DNA from: Synechococcus sp. J7-Johnson
GTDB lineage: Bacteria; Cyanobacteriota; Cyanobacteriia; PCC-6307; Cyanobiaceae
Assembly (NCBI RefSeq): GCF_024345795.1
Contig: NZ_JAGQBU010000004.1
Coordinates: 62,001 to 126,000 of the forward strand
Direction: 5' to 3'
DNA: 64,000 bases
The position numbers and the translations under genes were made by a program. The notes under the pieces were generated by a model. That model ran no database searches. It had not been told where the DNA came from and saw only the letters and a list, made by a program, of their open reading frames with translations. Shown here piece after piece: positions 25,406-35,465 of this stretch. Positions within the stretch are counted from its first letter, which is position 1. Every line of letters begins with the position of its first letter.

Positions 25406-26812
25406 TCAGCTCTTGGACGTCAGCGCGGGCTCTCGCTCCTCCCTGACCTGAGGCTCGGCAACCACGGGCTCGGCCAGAGGCTTTTTACTGGCATTGCCCA
25501 CTCCCTGCAGCTGCTCTGATTCCTGGGCAAGGCTGGCCAGCCAGGTTTCCATTTCTTCAGGGCTGCGCACCACGCTGGGCACAGGCTTGAACGACTGAGG
25601 GGCCAAGGCATTGCCGCGCAGCACGGCACCAAGGGTGAGCAGGGTGAGCTTGATCTGCTGCCAGGGGTTCATCATGACAACCCGCTTGTAGAGATAGCTG
25701 TCGAAGGTGAGACGTTGTACGTCCTTATCATCACACATCTCGACGAAGGCTTCACGGGCCGCATCGTTGCGATAGAAGATATTCTGAAGGATTTCCAGCA
25801 CCTTGTAGGTGGCGCCGTACTGCTTGTCCCACTTGCGGATATAAACCTTGAGGTCGGCTTCGCTGGGAATCTTGGCTCCGGATGCACTGGCAGCGACGAT
25901 CTGCTCGGCACACATACGGCCGCTCTTGGCGGCGAAGTAAATCCCCTCTCCTGAGCTCTTGGTGACGTAGCCGGCGGCATCCCCCACCAGGGCCATGCGG
26001 CCCACGACACGACGGGGCCGCGGATGCTCGGGAATCGGGTGGGCCTCCACCTTGATCACCTCACCGTGGAGCAGCCGGGCACTTGCCCGCTTACGGATGC
26101 CCTTCTGCAGGCTCTTGATCAGAGCCTGATTCTTCTGCATAGTTCCAGTACCCACGGCCACGTGGTCGTACTTGGGAAACACCCAGGCATAGAAGTCGGG
26201 GGAGACATCTGTGCCGACATACATTTCCGCCAGATCCTCGTAGTAGCTCATCTCCTCCTTGGGCAGGCGGATGCGCTCCTGGAAAGCAATAGCCACGTTG
26301 TAATCACCGGCATCCATGGCCTTGGCCACGCGGCTGTTGGCTCCGTCGGCACCAACGATCAGATCCACTTCAAGGCTCTTGATCTCGCCGGTAGGGCCAC
26401 CGCCGGAGTAGTCGGCGTAGTGGAGGGTGTAGGGACCCTGGCGGGCGGAGCCGGTGTCGATCGACTGAACCAGACCATTGACGAGATGGGCCCCGAGCTC
26501 GGCGGCGCGGTTGCGCAGGAACCCATCGAGGATTTCCCGGCGGCACATGCCGATGTATTCGTCCTCGTTTTCAAGATGGATATCCACCTCACGATTGGAG
26601 GGGGAAATCATGCGCATGTTGCGCACCTTGCGATCGATGATCGACTCGGGCAGATCGAATTCATCAACCATGCAGAGCGGAATCGCACCACCGCAGGGCT
26701 TGGCATTGTCAAGCTTGCGCTCGAAGAGCCAGGTTTCAATTCCCGCCTTCGCTAGCACTTCGGCTGCGCAGGAACCGCTCGGGCCGCCACCCACCACTGC
26801 GACTCGCAACAT
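25406..26812 (-). CDS. chlP: Geranylgeranyl diphosphate/chlorophyllide geranylgeranyl reductase
   Basis: A 468-residue FAD-dependent reductase that saturates the geranylgeranyl tail to phytyl for chlorophyll and tocopherol. The Rossmann motif VVGGGPSGSCAAEVLAKAG is at the N-terminus; FERKLDNAKPCGGAIP, VGADGANSRVA and the second FAD motif VGRMALVGDAAGYVTKSSGEGI follow. The ATG at 26812 matches the family start; the open frame to 26938 reads through the divergent promoter region. The last 45 residues are a polar tail. It is divergent from the VanY-type gene and convergent with glyS. Confidence 0.96.
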   Translation of the reverse strand: MLRVAVVGGGPSGSCAAEVLAKAGIETWLFERKLDNAKPCGGAIPLCMVDEFDLPESIIDRKVRNMRMISPSNREVDIHLENEDEYIGMCRREILDGFLRNRAAELGAHLVNGLVQSIDTGSARQGPYTLHYADYSGGGPTGEIKSLEVDLIVGADGANSRVAKAMDAGDYNVAIAFQERIRLPKEEMSYYEDLAEMYVGTDVSPDFYAWVFPKYDHVAVGTGTMQKNQALIKSLQKGIRKRASARLLHGEVIKVEAHPIPEHPRPRRVVGRMALVGDAAGYVTKSSGEGIYFAAKSGRMCAEQIVAASASGAKIPSEADLKVYIRKWDKQYGATYKVLEILQNIFYRNDAAREAFVEMCDDKDVQRLTFDSYLYKRVVMMNPWQQIKLTLLTLGAVLRGNALAPQSFKPVPSVVRSPEEMETWLASLAQESEQLQGVGNASKKPLAEPVVAEPQVREEREPALTSKS

Positions 26813-26931
26813 CTTGAAACCTGCTCCGCGGGAATGATCCTTGAGCGCGAAGCTAACACCCACGCTCGGCGTGATGTTGATCAAGCCAGGGCTGACATCT
26901 ACGATTGTGACGAAGTTTGTTACGAGGTTGC

Positions 26932-27678
26932 GTGCCACCGCGAAGGCCGCAGCGCCTGAAGCGCAGCGAACAGCGCGAGGATCTGCCGGTGGCGCGCCGC
27001 ACCCTGCCCGAGGCCCGTGGCCGAAAGAGCCTGCTCAAGCCTGTGGCCACCACGACCGTCGTGCTGCTGGTGTTGACGGCCGGCGGGGTGCTGCTCTTCC
27101 TCCAGCCCCTGCGGCTCTGGCTGGCGCCACCACCGGTGCCTGGTCTGGAGGCGCGCCAGAGTCCCGACGGTCGCCTGCTGGGTCACTTACCCTATCCAGA
27201 AGCGGCCGCCAGCAGCCTGGAGGCAGTAGCCCCTGGCCAGAAGCTGCGCCCGGAGGCTGCTAGAGCCCTGCTGGCCATGCAGCGCGCCGCCACCGCCGAA
27301 GGCGTCGACCTGCGGCTTCTCAGCGCCTTTCGCTCGATCGAGCTGCAGAAGGGCATCTTCTTTGATGTCAAGGCCGAGCGGAACCAGAGCGCCCAGGAAC
27401 GCGCCGAGGTGAGCGCGCCGCCCGGGTTTTCTGAGCACAGCACCGGCTACGCGGTCGATCTGGGCGATGGCGCCACCCCCCAGAGCCATTTGAGCGAAGG
27501 GTTCGATCGCACGACCGCCTTCCGCTGGCTTGAGGCCAATGCAAATCGCTTTCACTACCAGCTGTCCTTTCCCAGGGGAAACAGCCAGGGGGTGAGCTAC
27601 GAACCCTGGCACTGGCGCTACGAGGGATCTCTGGAGGCCTTGCGCCTATTCGAGCCGGCCCGTCAGCTGGGCCGTTGA
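26932..27678 (+). CDS. D-alanyl-D-alanine carboxypeptidase, VanY family
   Basis: A 248-residue membrane-anchored LAS (M15B) zinc peptidase that trims the terminal D-Ala from peptidoglycan stem peptides. A single N-terminal span (PVATTTVVLLVLTAGGVLLFL) follows a basic region, so the catalytic domain faces the periplasm. The catalytic motifs are SAFRSIELQ, SEHSTGYAVDLGDG (SxHxxGxAxD) and the EPWHWRY end (ExWHWR). The start is unclear: GTG 26932 is used; TTG 26917 and GTG 26989 are open. With the VanX-type gene at 20199 it makes two D,D-peptidases within 7 kb. Confidence 0.87.
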   Translation: MPPRRPQRLKRSEQREDLPVARRTLPEARGRKSLLKPVATTTVVLLVLTAGGVLLFLQPLRLWLAPPPVPGLEARQSPDGRLLGHLPYPEAAASSLEAVAPGQKLRPEAARALLAMQRAATAEGVDLRLLSAFRSIELQKGIFFDVKAERNQSAQERAEVSAPPGFSEHSTGYAVDLGDGATPQSHLSEGFDRTTAFRWLEANANRFHYQLSFPRGNSQGVSYEPWHWRYEGSLEALRLFEPARQLGR

Positions 27679-27714
27679 ACCGGTTGATCCTGTGGCTTCA
27701 AGGAGGTGCTGGGA

Positions 27715-27749
27715 TAAGATGATGGATTGTTGCAACCGGTTTCGGTTGC
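27715..27749 (+). promoter_or_regulatory. typA promoter-like element and leader hairpin
   Basis: TAAGAT at 27715-27720 is a good -10 candidate, but I cannot see a convincing -35. Twelve bases further, GCAACCG (27732-27738) pairs perfectly with CGGTTGC (27743-27749) around a GTTT loop. This hairpin would sit near the 5' end of the typA message, and a purine-rich GAGAGAGAA precedes the ATG. TypA/BipA is induced by cold and stress in many bacteria, so a folding leader is plausible. Confidence 0.45.
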
Positions 27750-27779
27750 TGCGGACAAGATTAAGAGAGAGAATCCTGT

Positions 27780-29585
27780 ATGAGCGCCAATCAGAGCGCA
27801 CCGATCCGCAACATCGCGATCATCGCCCACGTTGACCACGGCAAGACCACCCTGGTGGATGCCCTGCTTCAGCAATCGGGCATCTTCCGCGAAGGGGAGG
27901 CAGTGCCCACCTGCGTGATGGACTCCAACGACCTGGAGCGCGAACGCGGCATCACGATTCTCTCCAAGAACACTGCCGTCGATTACGCCGGCATCCGGAT
28001 CAATATCGTCGACACCCCTGGCCACGCTGACTTCGGCGGAGAAGTGGAGCGGGTTCTGGGCATGGTCGATGGGGCGCTGCTGATCGTGGACGCCAACGAG
28101 GGGCCGATGCCCCAGACCCGTTTCGTGCTCAAGAAAGCCCTCGAGCAGGGTCTGCGCCCGATCGTGTTCGTCAACAAGATCGACCGAGCACGGGTGGACC
28201 CCGAGCAGGCCGTGGACAAGGTGCTCGACCTGTTCCTGGAGCTGGGAGCCGACGACGATCAGTGTGACTTCACCTACCTCTTCGGCAGCGGCATGGGCGG
28301 TTACGCCAAGCCCGACATGGCCACGGAGAGCGAAACGATGAAGCCGCTCTTCGACGCCATCCTGCGTCATGTGCCGCCACCGGTAGGCGATCCCGACAAG
28401 CCGCTGCAGATGCAGGTCACCACTCTCGATTATTCGGACTTCCTCGGCCGGATCATGATCGGTCGGATCCATAACGGGACGATCAAAGCTGGCCAGAGTG
28501 CGGCACTGATCCGAGACGACGGCAGCATCAAGCGCGGTCGCATCAGCAAGTTGCTGGGCTTCGAAGGCCTGGCCAGGGTGGAGATCGCCGAGGCGCGCGC
28601 TGGTGATCTGGTGGCCGTGGCCGGCTTCGATGAGGTGAACATCGGCGAGACCATCGCCTGCCCTGATCACCCCGAAGCCCTGCCGCTGATCCGGGTGGAT
28701 GAACCCACTCTGCAGATGACCTTTGTGGTCAACGATTCTCCCTTCGCTGGCAAGGAAGGCAAGTTCGTCACCAGTCGCCAACTGCGTGATCGCCTCCAGA
28801 AGGAGCTGCTCACCAACGTGGCCCTGCGGGTCGAGGACACCGATTCCCCAGACCGCTTCGCCGTCAGCGGCCGTGGTGAACTCCACCTCGGCATCCTGAT
28901 CGAGACCATGCGCCGGGAAGGCTTCGAATTTCAGGTTTCGCAGCCTCAGGTGATCTTCCGCACCATCGATGGCACCCCCTGCGAACCGGTCGAAACCCTG
29001 GTGATGGATGTCCCCGAAGATGCCGTAGGCAGCTGCATCGAGAAGCTCGGAACGCGCAAGGGCGAGATGCAGAACATGGAAACCGGCAGTGATGGCCGCA
29101 CCCAGCTGGAGTTCGTCGTTCCGGCCCGTGGCCTGATCGGCTTCCGTGGAGAGTTCGTGCGGGCCACCCGGGGCGAGGGGATCATGAGCCACTCCTTCTT
29201 TGAGTACCGCCCGATGCAGGGTGATTTCGACGCTCGCCGCAATGGGGTCCTGATTGCCTTCGAGGAGGGAACAGCCACCTTCTATGCCCTCAAGGGCGCC
29301 GAAGACCGGGGCCAGTTCTTCATCACTCCCGGCACCAAGGTGTACAAGGGCATGATCGTCGGCGAGCACAACCGACCGCCCGACCTTGAACTCAACGTCT
29401 GCAAGGCGAAGCAGGTCACCAACATCCGCTCGGCCGGTGCTGAGGTGCTCGACACCCTGCAGTCGCCGATCCAGATGACCCTGGAGCGGGCCCTGGAATA
29501 CATCGGCCCTGACGAGATGCTGGAGGTGACACCGGAATCGATCAGGCTGCGCAAGCTGCCGGCGAAAAAGACCGCCAAGCGTTGA
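27780..29585 (+). CDS. typA: Translational GTPase TypA/BipA
   Basis: A 601-residue ribosome-binding GTPase of the EF-G family involved in stress adaptation and 50S assembly. The GTPase motifs are G1 [10 protein letters not shown]2 in ERERGITI, G3 DTPGHADF and G4 NKID. EF-G-like domains II, III and V follow, with the BipA C-terminal domain ([30 protein letters not shown]). The length is standard (600-610 aa). The DUF309 gene starts at its stop codon. Confidence 0.97.
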   Translation: MSANQSAPIRNIAIIAHVDHGKTTLVDALLQQSGIFREGEAVPTCVMDSNDLERERGITILSKNTAVDYAGIRINIVDTPGHADFGGEVERVLGMVDGALLIVDANEGPMPQTRFVLKKALEQGLRPIVFVNKIDRARVDPEQAVDKVLDLFLELGADDDQCDFTYLFGSGMGGYAKPDMATESETMKPLFDAILRHVPPPVGDPDKPLQMQVTTLDYSDFLGRIMIGRIHNGTIKAGQSAALIRDDGSIKRGRISKLLGFEGLARVEIAEARAGDLVAVAGFDEVNIGETIACPDHPEALPLIRVDEPTLQMTFVVNDSPFAGKEGKFVTSRQLRDRLQKELLTNVALRVEDTDSPDRFAVSGRGELHLGILIETMRREGFEFQVSQPQVIFRTIDGTPCEPVETLVMDVPEDAVGSCIEKLGTRKGEMQNMETGSDGRTQLEFVVPARGLIGFRGEFVRATRGEGIMSHSFFEYRPMQGDFDARRNGVLIAFEEGTATFYALKGAEDRGQFFITPGTKVYKGMIVGEHNRPPDLELNVCKAKQVTNIRSAGAEVLDTLQSPIQMTLERALEYIGPDEMLEVTPESIRLRKLPAKKTAKR

Positions 29586-29947
29586 GCGAGGCGCTGGAGG
29601 ACGATCCCCGCTTCCGGCAGGCGGTCGTCCTCTTCAATACCGGGCAGTGGTATGCCTGCCACGACGGGCTGGAGGAGCTCTGGCATGAAACCCTGGGGCC
29701 TGACCGGCCCGTGCTCCAGGGCATTCTTCAGATCGCCGTTGCCCATCTCCATCTCGAGCGCGGCAACCATCGCGGCGCCACGATTCTTCTGGGAGAAGGG
29801 GTGGGCCGTCTGGCCCGCTGCGGTTCGGAGGCCCTCGGTCTCGACCTGGACCACTTACGCCAGGCCAGCACTGCTCGATTGAGCTGTCTGCAGGCTGGCG
29901 ATGACCCAGCCGCACTGCCTCTGCCCAGCCTGCGGCCGCAGCCTTGA
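29582..29947 (+). CDS. DUF309 family protein
   Basis: A 121-residue helical protein with the DUF309 signature FNTGQWYACHDGLEELWHE and LQGILQIAVAHLHLERGNHRGA. The conserved histidine and glutamates suggest a small helical bundle, perhaps metal binding, but no function is established. The start is a TTG at 29582 that overlaps the typA stop (TTGA), so translation is probably coupled. LptA lies 83 bases downstream. Confidence 0.8.
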   Translation: MSEALEDDPRFRQAVVLFNTGQWYACHDGLEELWHETLGPDRPVLQGILQIAVAHLHLERGNHRGATILLGEGVGRLARCGSEALGLDLDHLRQASTARLSCLQAGDDPAALPLPSLRPQP

Positions 29948-30030
29948 GCGTCCGCCCTGCAACTGGGCTCCTGGCATTGGCCCGTAGATTGCCAACCTCA
30001 ATTGAGTTCGCTCACCCCGCTGCCGTTGAG

Positions 30031-30633
30031 ATGCTGATCACTGTCCGGCTGAGCACTATCGGCCTGAGCCCGCTCCAGCTGAATCCCATCCAGTGGTCTG
30101 AGTCCCTGCGATGGCGACGGCCAAAGCTGGCATTGACGGCCCTCAGCACCATCCTCTTGGTGCTGGGCTCAGCTGTTGTTGGCCGCGCCCAGCCGATGCC
30201 GATCCAGCTGCAACCCGGGGGACAGGTCGACACGGCCCTTGAACAGGTGCCAGCGGCGCCCGCCCCGGCACCCACCGGCCAGGTCACGATCGAATCCGAC
30301 CGCCAGCAGGCCGATAACGTCACCGGCATCATCACCGCCACAGGCAACGTCAGGATCGTCTACCCCGATCGCCGGGTGGTGGCCACCTCTCGCCAAGCTC
30401 AGTACTTCACCCGAGAGGGGATGATCCTGCTCAGTGGCGATGTGGATGTGATCCAGGAGGATGGCAACCTGTTGCGGGCCGATCGGGTGACCTACCTGGT
30501 GGAGCGGGAGCGGGCCCTGGCCCAGCCACTGGAAGGCCAACAGGTGTTCAGCAAGCTGTTGATCCAGACCAAACCCCAGATCCAGCCGTCGCCTGGACCG
30601 CAGCAGCAGCCCCCCACCCTGCCGCTTCGATGA
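30031..30633 (+). CDS. lptA: Lipopolysaccharide transport periplasmic protein LptA (OstA-like)
   Basis: A 200-residue exported protein. An N-terminal hydrophobic segment (LALTALSTILLVLGSAVVGRAQP) is followed by a proline-rich linker and the OstA/LptA beta-jellyroll: ESDRQQADNVTGIITATGNVRIVYPDRRVVATSRQAQY...LLSGDVDVIQEDGNLLRADRV. The domain bridges LPS from the inner to the outer membrane. The ATG at 30031 is preferred to a TTG at 29944. The stop overlaps lptB as ATGA and a third Lpt gene follows, which supports the assignment. Confidence 0.85.
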   Translation: MLITVRLSTIGLSPLQLNPIQWSESLRWRRPKLALTALSTILLVLGSAVVGRAQPMPIQLQPGGQVDTALEQVPAAPAPAPTGQVTIESDRQQADNVTGIITATGNVRIVYPDRRVVATSRQAQYFTREGMILLSGDVDVIQEDGNLLRADRVTYLVERERALAQPLEGQQVFSKLLIQTKPQIQPSPGPQQQPPTLPLR

Positions 30634-31358
30634 GTCTCTCCCTGGAGAGCGTGGCCCTGAGCCTGGGCGGCCGGCCGCTTGTGAAGGAGGTGAGCCTGCA
30701 GCTCGAGCCTGGAGAAGTGGTGGGCCTGCTTGGGCCCAACGGGGCAGGCAAGACCACCACCTTCAACCTGGTGACGGGCCTGCTCAGGCCCGACAGGGGT
30801 CAGGTGCTGCTGGATGGACACCGGGTTGAAGGGCTGCCGATGCCCAAGCGGGCACGGCTGGGCATCGGCTATCTGCCCCAGGAAGCCAGTGTTTTCCGCC
30901 AGCTCACCGCTCGTGAGAATCTCCAGCTGGCCCTGCAACAGAGCGGTACCCCGGTGCGGCTGCGGCGCCAGCGCTTGGAGCAGTTGATCGAGGAATTCCA
31001 TCTCAGCAAGTTCCAGCACCGCCGTGGCTTCCAGCTCTCAGGTGGTGAGCGCCGGCGCTGCGAGGTGGCCAGGGCCCTGGCTGTGGGCCGCGAGGGGCCG
31101 CGTTATCTGTTGCTTGATGAACCATTCGCGGGCGTCGATCCCCTGGCGGTGGCTGATCTGCAGGCGCTGATCGGCAGCCTGCGCCTGCGGGGCATGGGCC
31201 TGCTGATCACCGACCACAACGTGCGCGAGACCCTGGCCATCACTGATCGCGCCTACATCCTCACCGAGGGGAGCATTCTTGCCTCGGGCCCCTCCTCCGA
31301 GGTGGCCAGCGACCCCCTGGTGCGGCGTCACTATCTGGGCGAGGGTTTTCAATTGTGA
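30630..31358 (+). CDS. lptB: LPS export ABC transporter ATP-binding protein LptB
   Basis: A 242-residue ATPase with Walker A GPNGAGKTT, signature LSGGERRRCEVARAL, Walker B LLLDEPFAGVDPLAV and switch TDHNVRETL, which is the LptB form of these motifs. It drives LPS extraction from the inner membrane with LptF/LptG. It is coupled to lptA (ATGA) and to the permease (its TGA overlaps a GTG start). Confidence 0.94.
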   Translation: MSLSLESVALSLGGRPLVKEVSLQLEPGEVVGLLGPNGAGKTTTFNLVTGLLRPDRGQVLLDGHRVEGLPMPKRARLGIGYLPQEASVFRQLTARENLQLALQQSGTPVRLRRQRLEQLIEEFHLSKFQHRRGFQLSGGERRRCEVARALAVGREGPRYLLLDEPFAGVDPLAVADLQALIGSLRLRGMGLLITDHNVRETLAITDRAYILTEGSILASGPSSEVASDPLVRRHYLGEGFQL

Positions 31359-32560
31359 GCGCGTCCACCAAGGCCCAGTCCAAGCCAGCGGTTCAACGCC
31401 TGCTCCGGCCAATCACGCTGTCCTGGCAGCGGTTGCCGCTGATGGATCGCTGGCTCACGGGCGAGCTGCTGGGACCACTGCTCTTCGGTGTCGCGGCCTT
31501 CACAGCGGTGTCGCTCTCGGTGGGAGTGGTCTTCGAGCTGGTTAGGCGTGTCGCTGAATCGGGTCTGCCATTGCTCACGGCCCTGCAGGTGCTCGGCCTG
31601 CGGATGCCCGGCTTCCTGGTGCTCTCGTTTCCAATGGCCACCTTGATGGCCACCCTGCTGGCCTACAGCACCCTCTCCAGCAACAGCGAACTGATCGCCC
31701 TGCGCAGCGTGGGGGTGAGCACCTGGCGCATGGTGTTGCCGGCATTGATCGTGGCGGTGCTTATGAGCCTGCTCACCTTCATGTTCAACGACCTGATCGT
31801 TCCGAGCGCCAACCTGGAAGCATCCAACACTTTGAATCAGGCCCTGGGCAAGGCGATTGCAGCGGAGAAGGGAAGCAACATCATTTATTCGCGCTTCAGC
31901 CGACGCCCCAGCAAGCTGGATGAAAGCGGTAGCGAACGCTATCTCTCCCAACTCTTCTACTCACGACAGTTCAAGGATGGGGAGATGGAGGAAGTCACGG
32001 TCCTTGATTTCAGCAGCCCCAGCGGAACTCAGATCCTCAAGGCCAAAAAGGGCACCTGGAACGAGGGGGCGGGAATGTGGGAGTTCCTCGACGGGCAGAT
32101 CGTGCTGGTCGGCGAGAGTGAAAACACCACTTCAGCCAAGTTCGATCGCTATCTATACCCACTTGACCAGGGGCCCCTCAAGCTGGCGGCCCTGCCCAAG
32201 GATGCGGCCGCCATGTCGGTATCGCAGGCGATGCGGGCTGAAACTCTGTTGCGGGAAGCCGGGGATCAGAAGGAAGCGCGGCGGATGAGGGTGCGCATTC
32301 AGGAGAAGTTCGCCTTCCCGGCCATCTGCCTGGTGTTTGGACTGATCGGCAGCAGCCTGGGGGTAAGACCCAACGCACGCACCAGCCGCAGCCAGGGGTT
32401 CGGCATCAGTGTGCTGCTGATCTTTTCCTATTATCTGATGTCTTTCATCTTCAGCTCCCTGGGGGTGAAGGGAACTCTCGGGCCCCTGCTCGCAGCTTGG
32501 TCGCCAGTTCTGATCGGGTTGATGCTGGGCCTGCTCCTGTTACGCCAGGCCAGCCGCTGA
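31355..32560 (+). CDS. LptF/LptG family permease (YjgP/YjgQ)
   Basis: A 401-residue inner-membrane permease of the LPS exporter. Three N-terminal spans (about 35-60, 70-105, 118-150), a periplasmic beta-jellyroll domain (about 160-300) and three C-terminal spans (about 315-395) match the LptF/LptG topology; [20 protein letters not shown] is the typical opening. Cyanobacteria often encode a single such protein, which would form a homodimer; whether it is LptF or LptG cannot be told. The start is GTG 31355. Confidence 0.88.
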   Translation: MSASTKAQSKPAVQRLLRPITLSWQRLPLMDRWLTGELLGPLLFGVAAFTAVSLSVGVVFELVRRVAESGLPLLTALQVLGLRMPGFLVLSFPMATLMATLLAYSTLSSNSELIALRSVGVSTWRMVLPALIVAVLMSLLTFMFNDLIVPSANLEASNTLNQALGKAIAAEKGSNIIYSRFSRRPSKLDESGSERYLSQLFYSRQFKDGEMEEVTVLDFSSPSGTQILKAKKGTWNEGAGMWEFLDGQIVLVGESENTTSAKFDRYLYPLDQGPLKLAALPKDAAAMSVSQAMRAETLLREAGDQKEARRMRVRIQEKFAFPAICLVFGLIGSSLGVRPNARTSRSQGFGISVLLIFSYYLMSFIFSSLGVKGTLGPLLAAWSPVLIGLMLGLLLLRQASR

Positions 32561-32615
32561 GCCAGGCCTGCAGGCAGACTGGTCTGCAGATCCGCCCCGC
32601 CAAGAGCGTGCTTCT

Positions 32616-33524
32616 GTGAACGATCCGGTTCTCTCCCTCGGCCTGCTGGCCTTCGCTCTGCTGCTGCTGGCGCTGCCTCTGGCCTTCTGGGGCCTCAGCG
32701 GCGGTCGCACAAGCAGCGCCGTGCGCCTGTTGGTGGCGGCCGCCAATCTCAGCCTCACGGCCCAGCTGACCCTGCGCTGGTGGGAGTCGGGCCATTTCCC
32801 GATCAGCAATCTCTACGAATCCCTCTGCTTCCTGGCCTGGGCCTGCACCCTCACCCAGCTGCTGGTAGAGCGCTCCTGGCCCAGTCCGCTGGTATCTGCG
32901 GCGGCCACACCCATGGGCCTCGGCTGCCTTGCCTTCGCAAGCTTCGCCCTGCCCGATCGGCTGCAGGAGGCCTCACCCCTGGTGCCGGCCCTCCGCTCCA
33001 GCTGGCTGGTGATGCATGTGAGCGTGATCATGGTGAGCTACGCCGCGCTGCTGGTGGGATCCCTGCTCTCAGTGGCGGTGCTGTTCACCGAGCGCGGCAA
33101 GGACCTGGAACTGCGCAGCAGCTCCATCGGCAGCGGCGGCTATCGCCAGGCCAAACTGGCTGGAGAAGCCGGCGACCTGAGCCTGAGCAGCGTGTCGATC
33201 GGCGTGAGCGAGCAGCTTGACAGTCTCAGCTATCGCACGATCACCGTGGGCTTCCTGCTGCTTTCGGTGGGCCTGGTGAGCGGTGCGGTCTGGGCCAACG
33301 AAGCCTGGGGCAGCTGGTGGAGCTGGGATCCCAAGGAAACCTGGGCACTGATCTGCTGGCTGGTCTACGCCGCCTATCTGCACAGCCGCCTGAGCCGGGG
33401 CTGGCAGGGTCGCCGTCCCGCACTTGTGGCGGCGGCGGGCCTGGTGGTGATCGTCGTCTGCTACATCGGCGTGAACCTGCTGGGCATCGGCCTGCACAGC
33501 TACGGCTGGTTCCTTGGCGCCTGA
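32616..33524 (+). CDS. ccsA: Cytochrome c biogenesis protein CcsA
   Basis: A 302-residue membrane protein of the System II cytochrome c maturation pathway that, with Ccs1, delivers and attaches heme on the lumenal side. The heme-handling tryptophan motif is clear as [26 protein letters not shown], with about eight spans and conserved histidines ([24 protein letters not shown]). The start is GTG 32616. It lies 55 bases after the Lpt permease and is convergent with rpe. Confidence 0.95.
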   Translation: MNDPVLSLGLLAFALLLLALPLAFWGLSGGRTSSAVRLLVAAANLSLTAQLTLRWWESGHFPISNLYESLCFLAWACTLTQLLVERSWPSPLVSAAATPMGLGCLAFASFALPDRLQEASPLVPALRSSWLVMHVSVIMVSYAALLVGSLLSVAVLFTERGKDLELRSSSIGSGGYRQAKLAGEAGDLSLSSVSIGVSEQLDSLSYRTITVGFLLLSVGLVSGAVWANEAWGSWWSWDPKETWALICWLVYAAYLHSRLSRGWQGRRPALVAAAGLVVIVVCYIGVNLLGIGLHSYGWFLGA

Positions 33525-33555
33525 CGGGAAGCCGGGCCAGAGCCCGCTCCCCGTC
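33523..33555. terminator. Possible bidirectional hairpin between ccsA and rpe
   Basis: GACGGG (33523-33528) pairs with CCCGTC (33550-33555), and CGGGC (33533-33537) with GCCCG (33542-33546) around a four-base loop. It starts at the ccsA stop and lies between two convergent genes. A run of six As (33570-33575) gives U-rich RNA only on the rpe strand, before this hairpin is reached. This is a candidate only. Confidence 0.4.
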
Positions 33556-33598
33556 GCTGCCAGCAGAACAAAAAACCGCGGCGATGCTGAAGAACAGC

Positions 33599-34282
33599 TC
33601 AGACCAGCACGGCCTCTGGCCGGCGGCTGTGGCGAATGCCCTCGATCGCGGCGCGGTAGTCGGGGGCATTGAACACGGCCGAGCCGGCCACGATGGCATT
33701 GGCGCCGGCCTCCACCACCTGCCAGGTGTTGTTGGCCTTGAGGCCACCATCCACTTCGATCCAGGGATCTAGACCCCGTTCGTCACACATCCGGCGCAGG
33801 CGGCGCACCTTCTCCACGGCCGAGGGGATGAAGCTCTGTCCGCCGAAACCGGGGTTGACGCTCATGATCAACACCAGATCGCAGAGCTCGAGGCAGTACT
33901 CGAGGGTGTCCAGGGGAGTGCCGGGATTGAGCACCGCACCGGCTTTCTTGCCGAGGTCCTTGATCTGGCCGAGATTGCGGTGCAGGTGGGGGCATGCTTC
34001 CACCTGCACGTAGATGTGGTCGGCACCGGCCTTGGCGAAATCGCCCACATAGCGCTCCGGCTCCACGATCATCAGGTGGACATCCAGGGGCTTGCTGGTG
34101 ACGGGGCGCAGGGCCTCGACGATCAGCGGGCCGATGGTGATGTTCGGAACGAAACGGCCATCCATGACGTCGACATGGATCCAGTCGGCTCCAGCCTCGT
34201 CAACGGCCCTGACCTCATCACCGAGGCGGGCAAAATCAGCGGAAAGGATCGACGGGGCGATCACCAGAGGCTTCGTGCTCAT
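33599..34282 (-). CDS. rpe: Ribulose-phosphate 3-epimerase
   Basis: A 227-residue TIM-barrel enzyme interconverting ribulose-5-phosphate and xylulose-5-phosphate in the Calvin and pentose phosphate cycles. Family motifs: [31 protein letters not shown] (metal His and Asp), [19 protein letters not shown] and IEVDGGL (second catalytic Asp). The ATG at 34282 gives the normal length; the in-frame 34303 adds seven residues. It is divergent from glpX over 168 bases. Confidence 0.97.
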   Translation of the reverse strand: MSTKPLVIAPSILSADFARLGDEVRAVDEAGADWIHVDVMDGRFVPNITIGPLIVEALRPVTSKPLDVHLMIVEPERYVGDFAKAGADHIYVQVEACPHLHRNLGQIKDLGKKAGAVLNPGTPLDTLEYCLELCDLVLIMSVNPGFGGQSFIPSAVEKVRRLRRMCDERGLDPWIEVDGGLKANNTWQVVEAGANAIVAGSAVFNAPDYRAAIEGIRHSRRPEAVLV

Positions 34283-34353
34283 GGTTGGGGCCACCGGGGG
34301 CAAAGGGAGCCCGCTGATTGTAGGAACGCACGGTGGGGGGTCTCACGCGGCGC

Positions 34354-34362
34354 TGATACAGT
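34354..34362 (+). promoter_or_regulatory. Extended -10-like promoter element for the bisphosphatase gene
   Basis: The rpe/glpX gap contains TGATACAGT at 34354-34362, an extended -10 (TGn plus TACAGT), about 89 bases before the GTG start. No good -35 is visible, which is common for extended -10 promoters. The remaining leader is pyrimidine-rich and shows no clear riboswitch fold. Confidence 0.3.
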
Positions 34363-34450
34363 GACGCCCGCTTCTTGTCGGAAAGACCTTGCCGCAGCTG
34401 GTCTGCCTGTCTTTCTGCTGACGCCTCCATTCTCCCCCTGCCGGACCGCC

Positions 34451-35455
34451 GTGGATCGCACCCTCATTCAGGAATTGCTCGAAGTCGTCGAGCAGGCCGC
34501 CATCGCCTCCGCCCACCTCACAGGGCTGGGCAAAAAAGATGAGGCTGATGCAGCCGCCGTTGAAGCGATGCGCATCCGAATGGGCTCCATCGCCATGCAG
34601 GGCCGGATCGTGATCGGCGAGGGAGAGAGAGATGAAGCCCCGATGCTCTACATCGGCGAGGAAGTGGGCAGCGGCACCGGCCCCGGCGTCGATTTCGCCG
34701 TGGATCCCTGCGAAGGCACCAACCTCTGCGCCAATGCACAGGACGGTTCGATGGCAGTGCTCGCCGCCTCCGACCGCGGGGGGCTCTTCAATGCTCCCGA
34801 CTTCTATATGAAGAAGCTGGCGGCACCCCCGGCCGCCAAGGGCAAGGTGGACATCCGCAAGAGCGCGACCGAGAACATCGCCATTCTGAGCGACTGCCTG
34901 GGCATGCCCGCCAGCGACCTGACGATCGTGGTGATGGACCGCGACCGCCACAAGGACCTGATCGCCGAGATCCGCGCCACCGGCGCCCGGGTCAAGCCGA
35001 TCAGCGACGGTGACGTGCAGGCCGCTATCGCCTGTGGCTTCGCCGGCACAGGCACCCACTGCCTGATGGGCATCGGTGCTGCCCCCGAAGGTGTGATCTC
35101 CGCGGCGGCCCTGCGCTGCCTCGGCGCCCATTTCCAGGGACAGCTGGTGTACGACCCCGCCATCGCTCAGACCAGCGAGTGGGCCGACTACACCAAGGAA
35201 GGCAACATCGAGCGGCTCAACTCGATGGGCATCACCGACATCGACAAGGTTTACGAGGCCGAGGAGCTCGCCTCCGGTGACAACGTGGTGTTCGCCGGCA
35301 GCGGCATCACCCCGGGCCTGCTGTTCAAAGGTGTGGTCTTCGAGCGCGACTGCACCCGCACCAGCAGCCTGATCATCAGCTCGCTCGACTCCTCGGCCCG
35401 CTTCACCGATACGGTGCACATCAAGCCCGGCGCCCAAAGCGTCGCCCTGCGCTGA
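34451..35455 (+). CDS. glpX: Class II fructose-1,6-bisphosphatase/sedoheptulose-1,7-bisphosphatase
   Basis: A 334-residue lithium-sensitive phosphatase fold enzyme, the bifunctional Calvin cycle FBPase/SBPase of cyanobacteria. Motifs: [42 protein letters not shown] (metal site), [10 protein letters not shown] and [22 protein letters not shown] 34451 encodes the family start [21 protein letters not shown] and gives the standard length; the much longer open frame back to 33980 is antisense of rpe. hemA follows after ten bases. Confidence 0.96.
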   Translation: MDRTLIQELLEVVEQAAIASAHLTGLGKKDEADAAAVEAMRIRMGSIAMQGRIVIGEGERDEAPMLYIGEEVGSGTGPGVDFAVDPCEGTNLCANAQDGSMAVLAASDRGGLFNAPDFYMKKLAAPPAAKGKVDIRKSATENIAILSDCLGMPASDLTIVVMDRDRHKDLIAEIRATGARVKPISDGDVQAAIACGFAGTGTHCLMGIGAAPEGVISAAALRCLGAHFQGQLVYDPAIAQTSEWADYTKEGNIERLNSMGITDIDKVYEAEELASGDNVVFAGSGITPGLLFKGVVFERDCTRTSSLIISSLDSSARFTDTVHIKPGAQSVALR

Positions 35456-35465
35456 GCCGCCTCCC

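Noticed and set aside
26813-26931. An NtcA (GTA-N8-TAC) or CRP-type operator in the chlP upstream gap
   Set aside because: Partial half-sites such as TGTGA occur, but the second half-site and spacing do not fit either consensus.
20199-27678. A glycopeptide (vancomycin) resistance cluster
   Set aside because: There is no VanA-type ligase, VanH dehydrogenase or VanRS; the two peptidase genes are separate and flanked by housekeeping genes.
27663-29369. A 568-codon minus-strand frame across typA
   Set aside because: It is antisense to an intact and highly conserved typA, with no domain or ribosome binding site.
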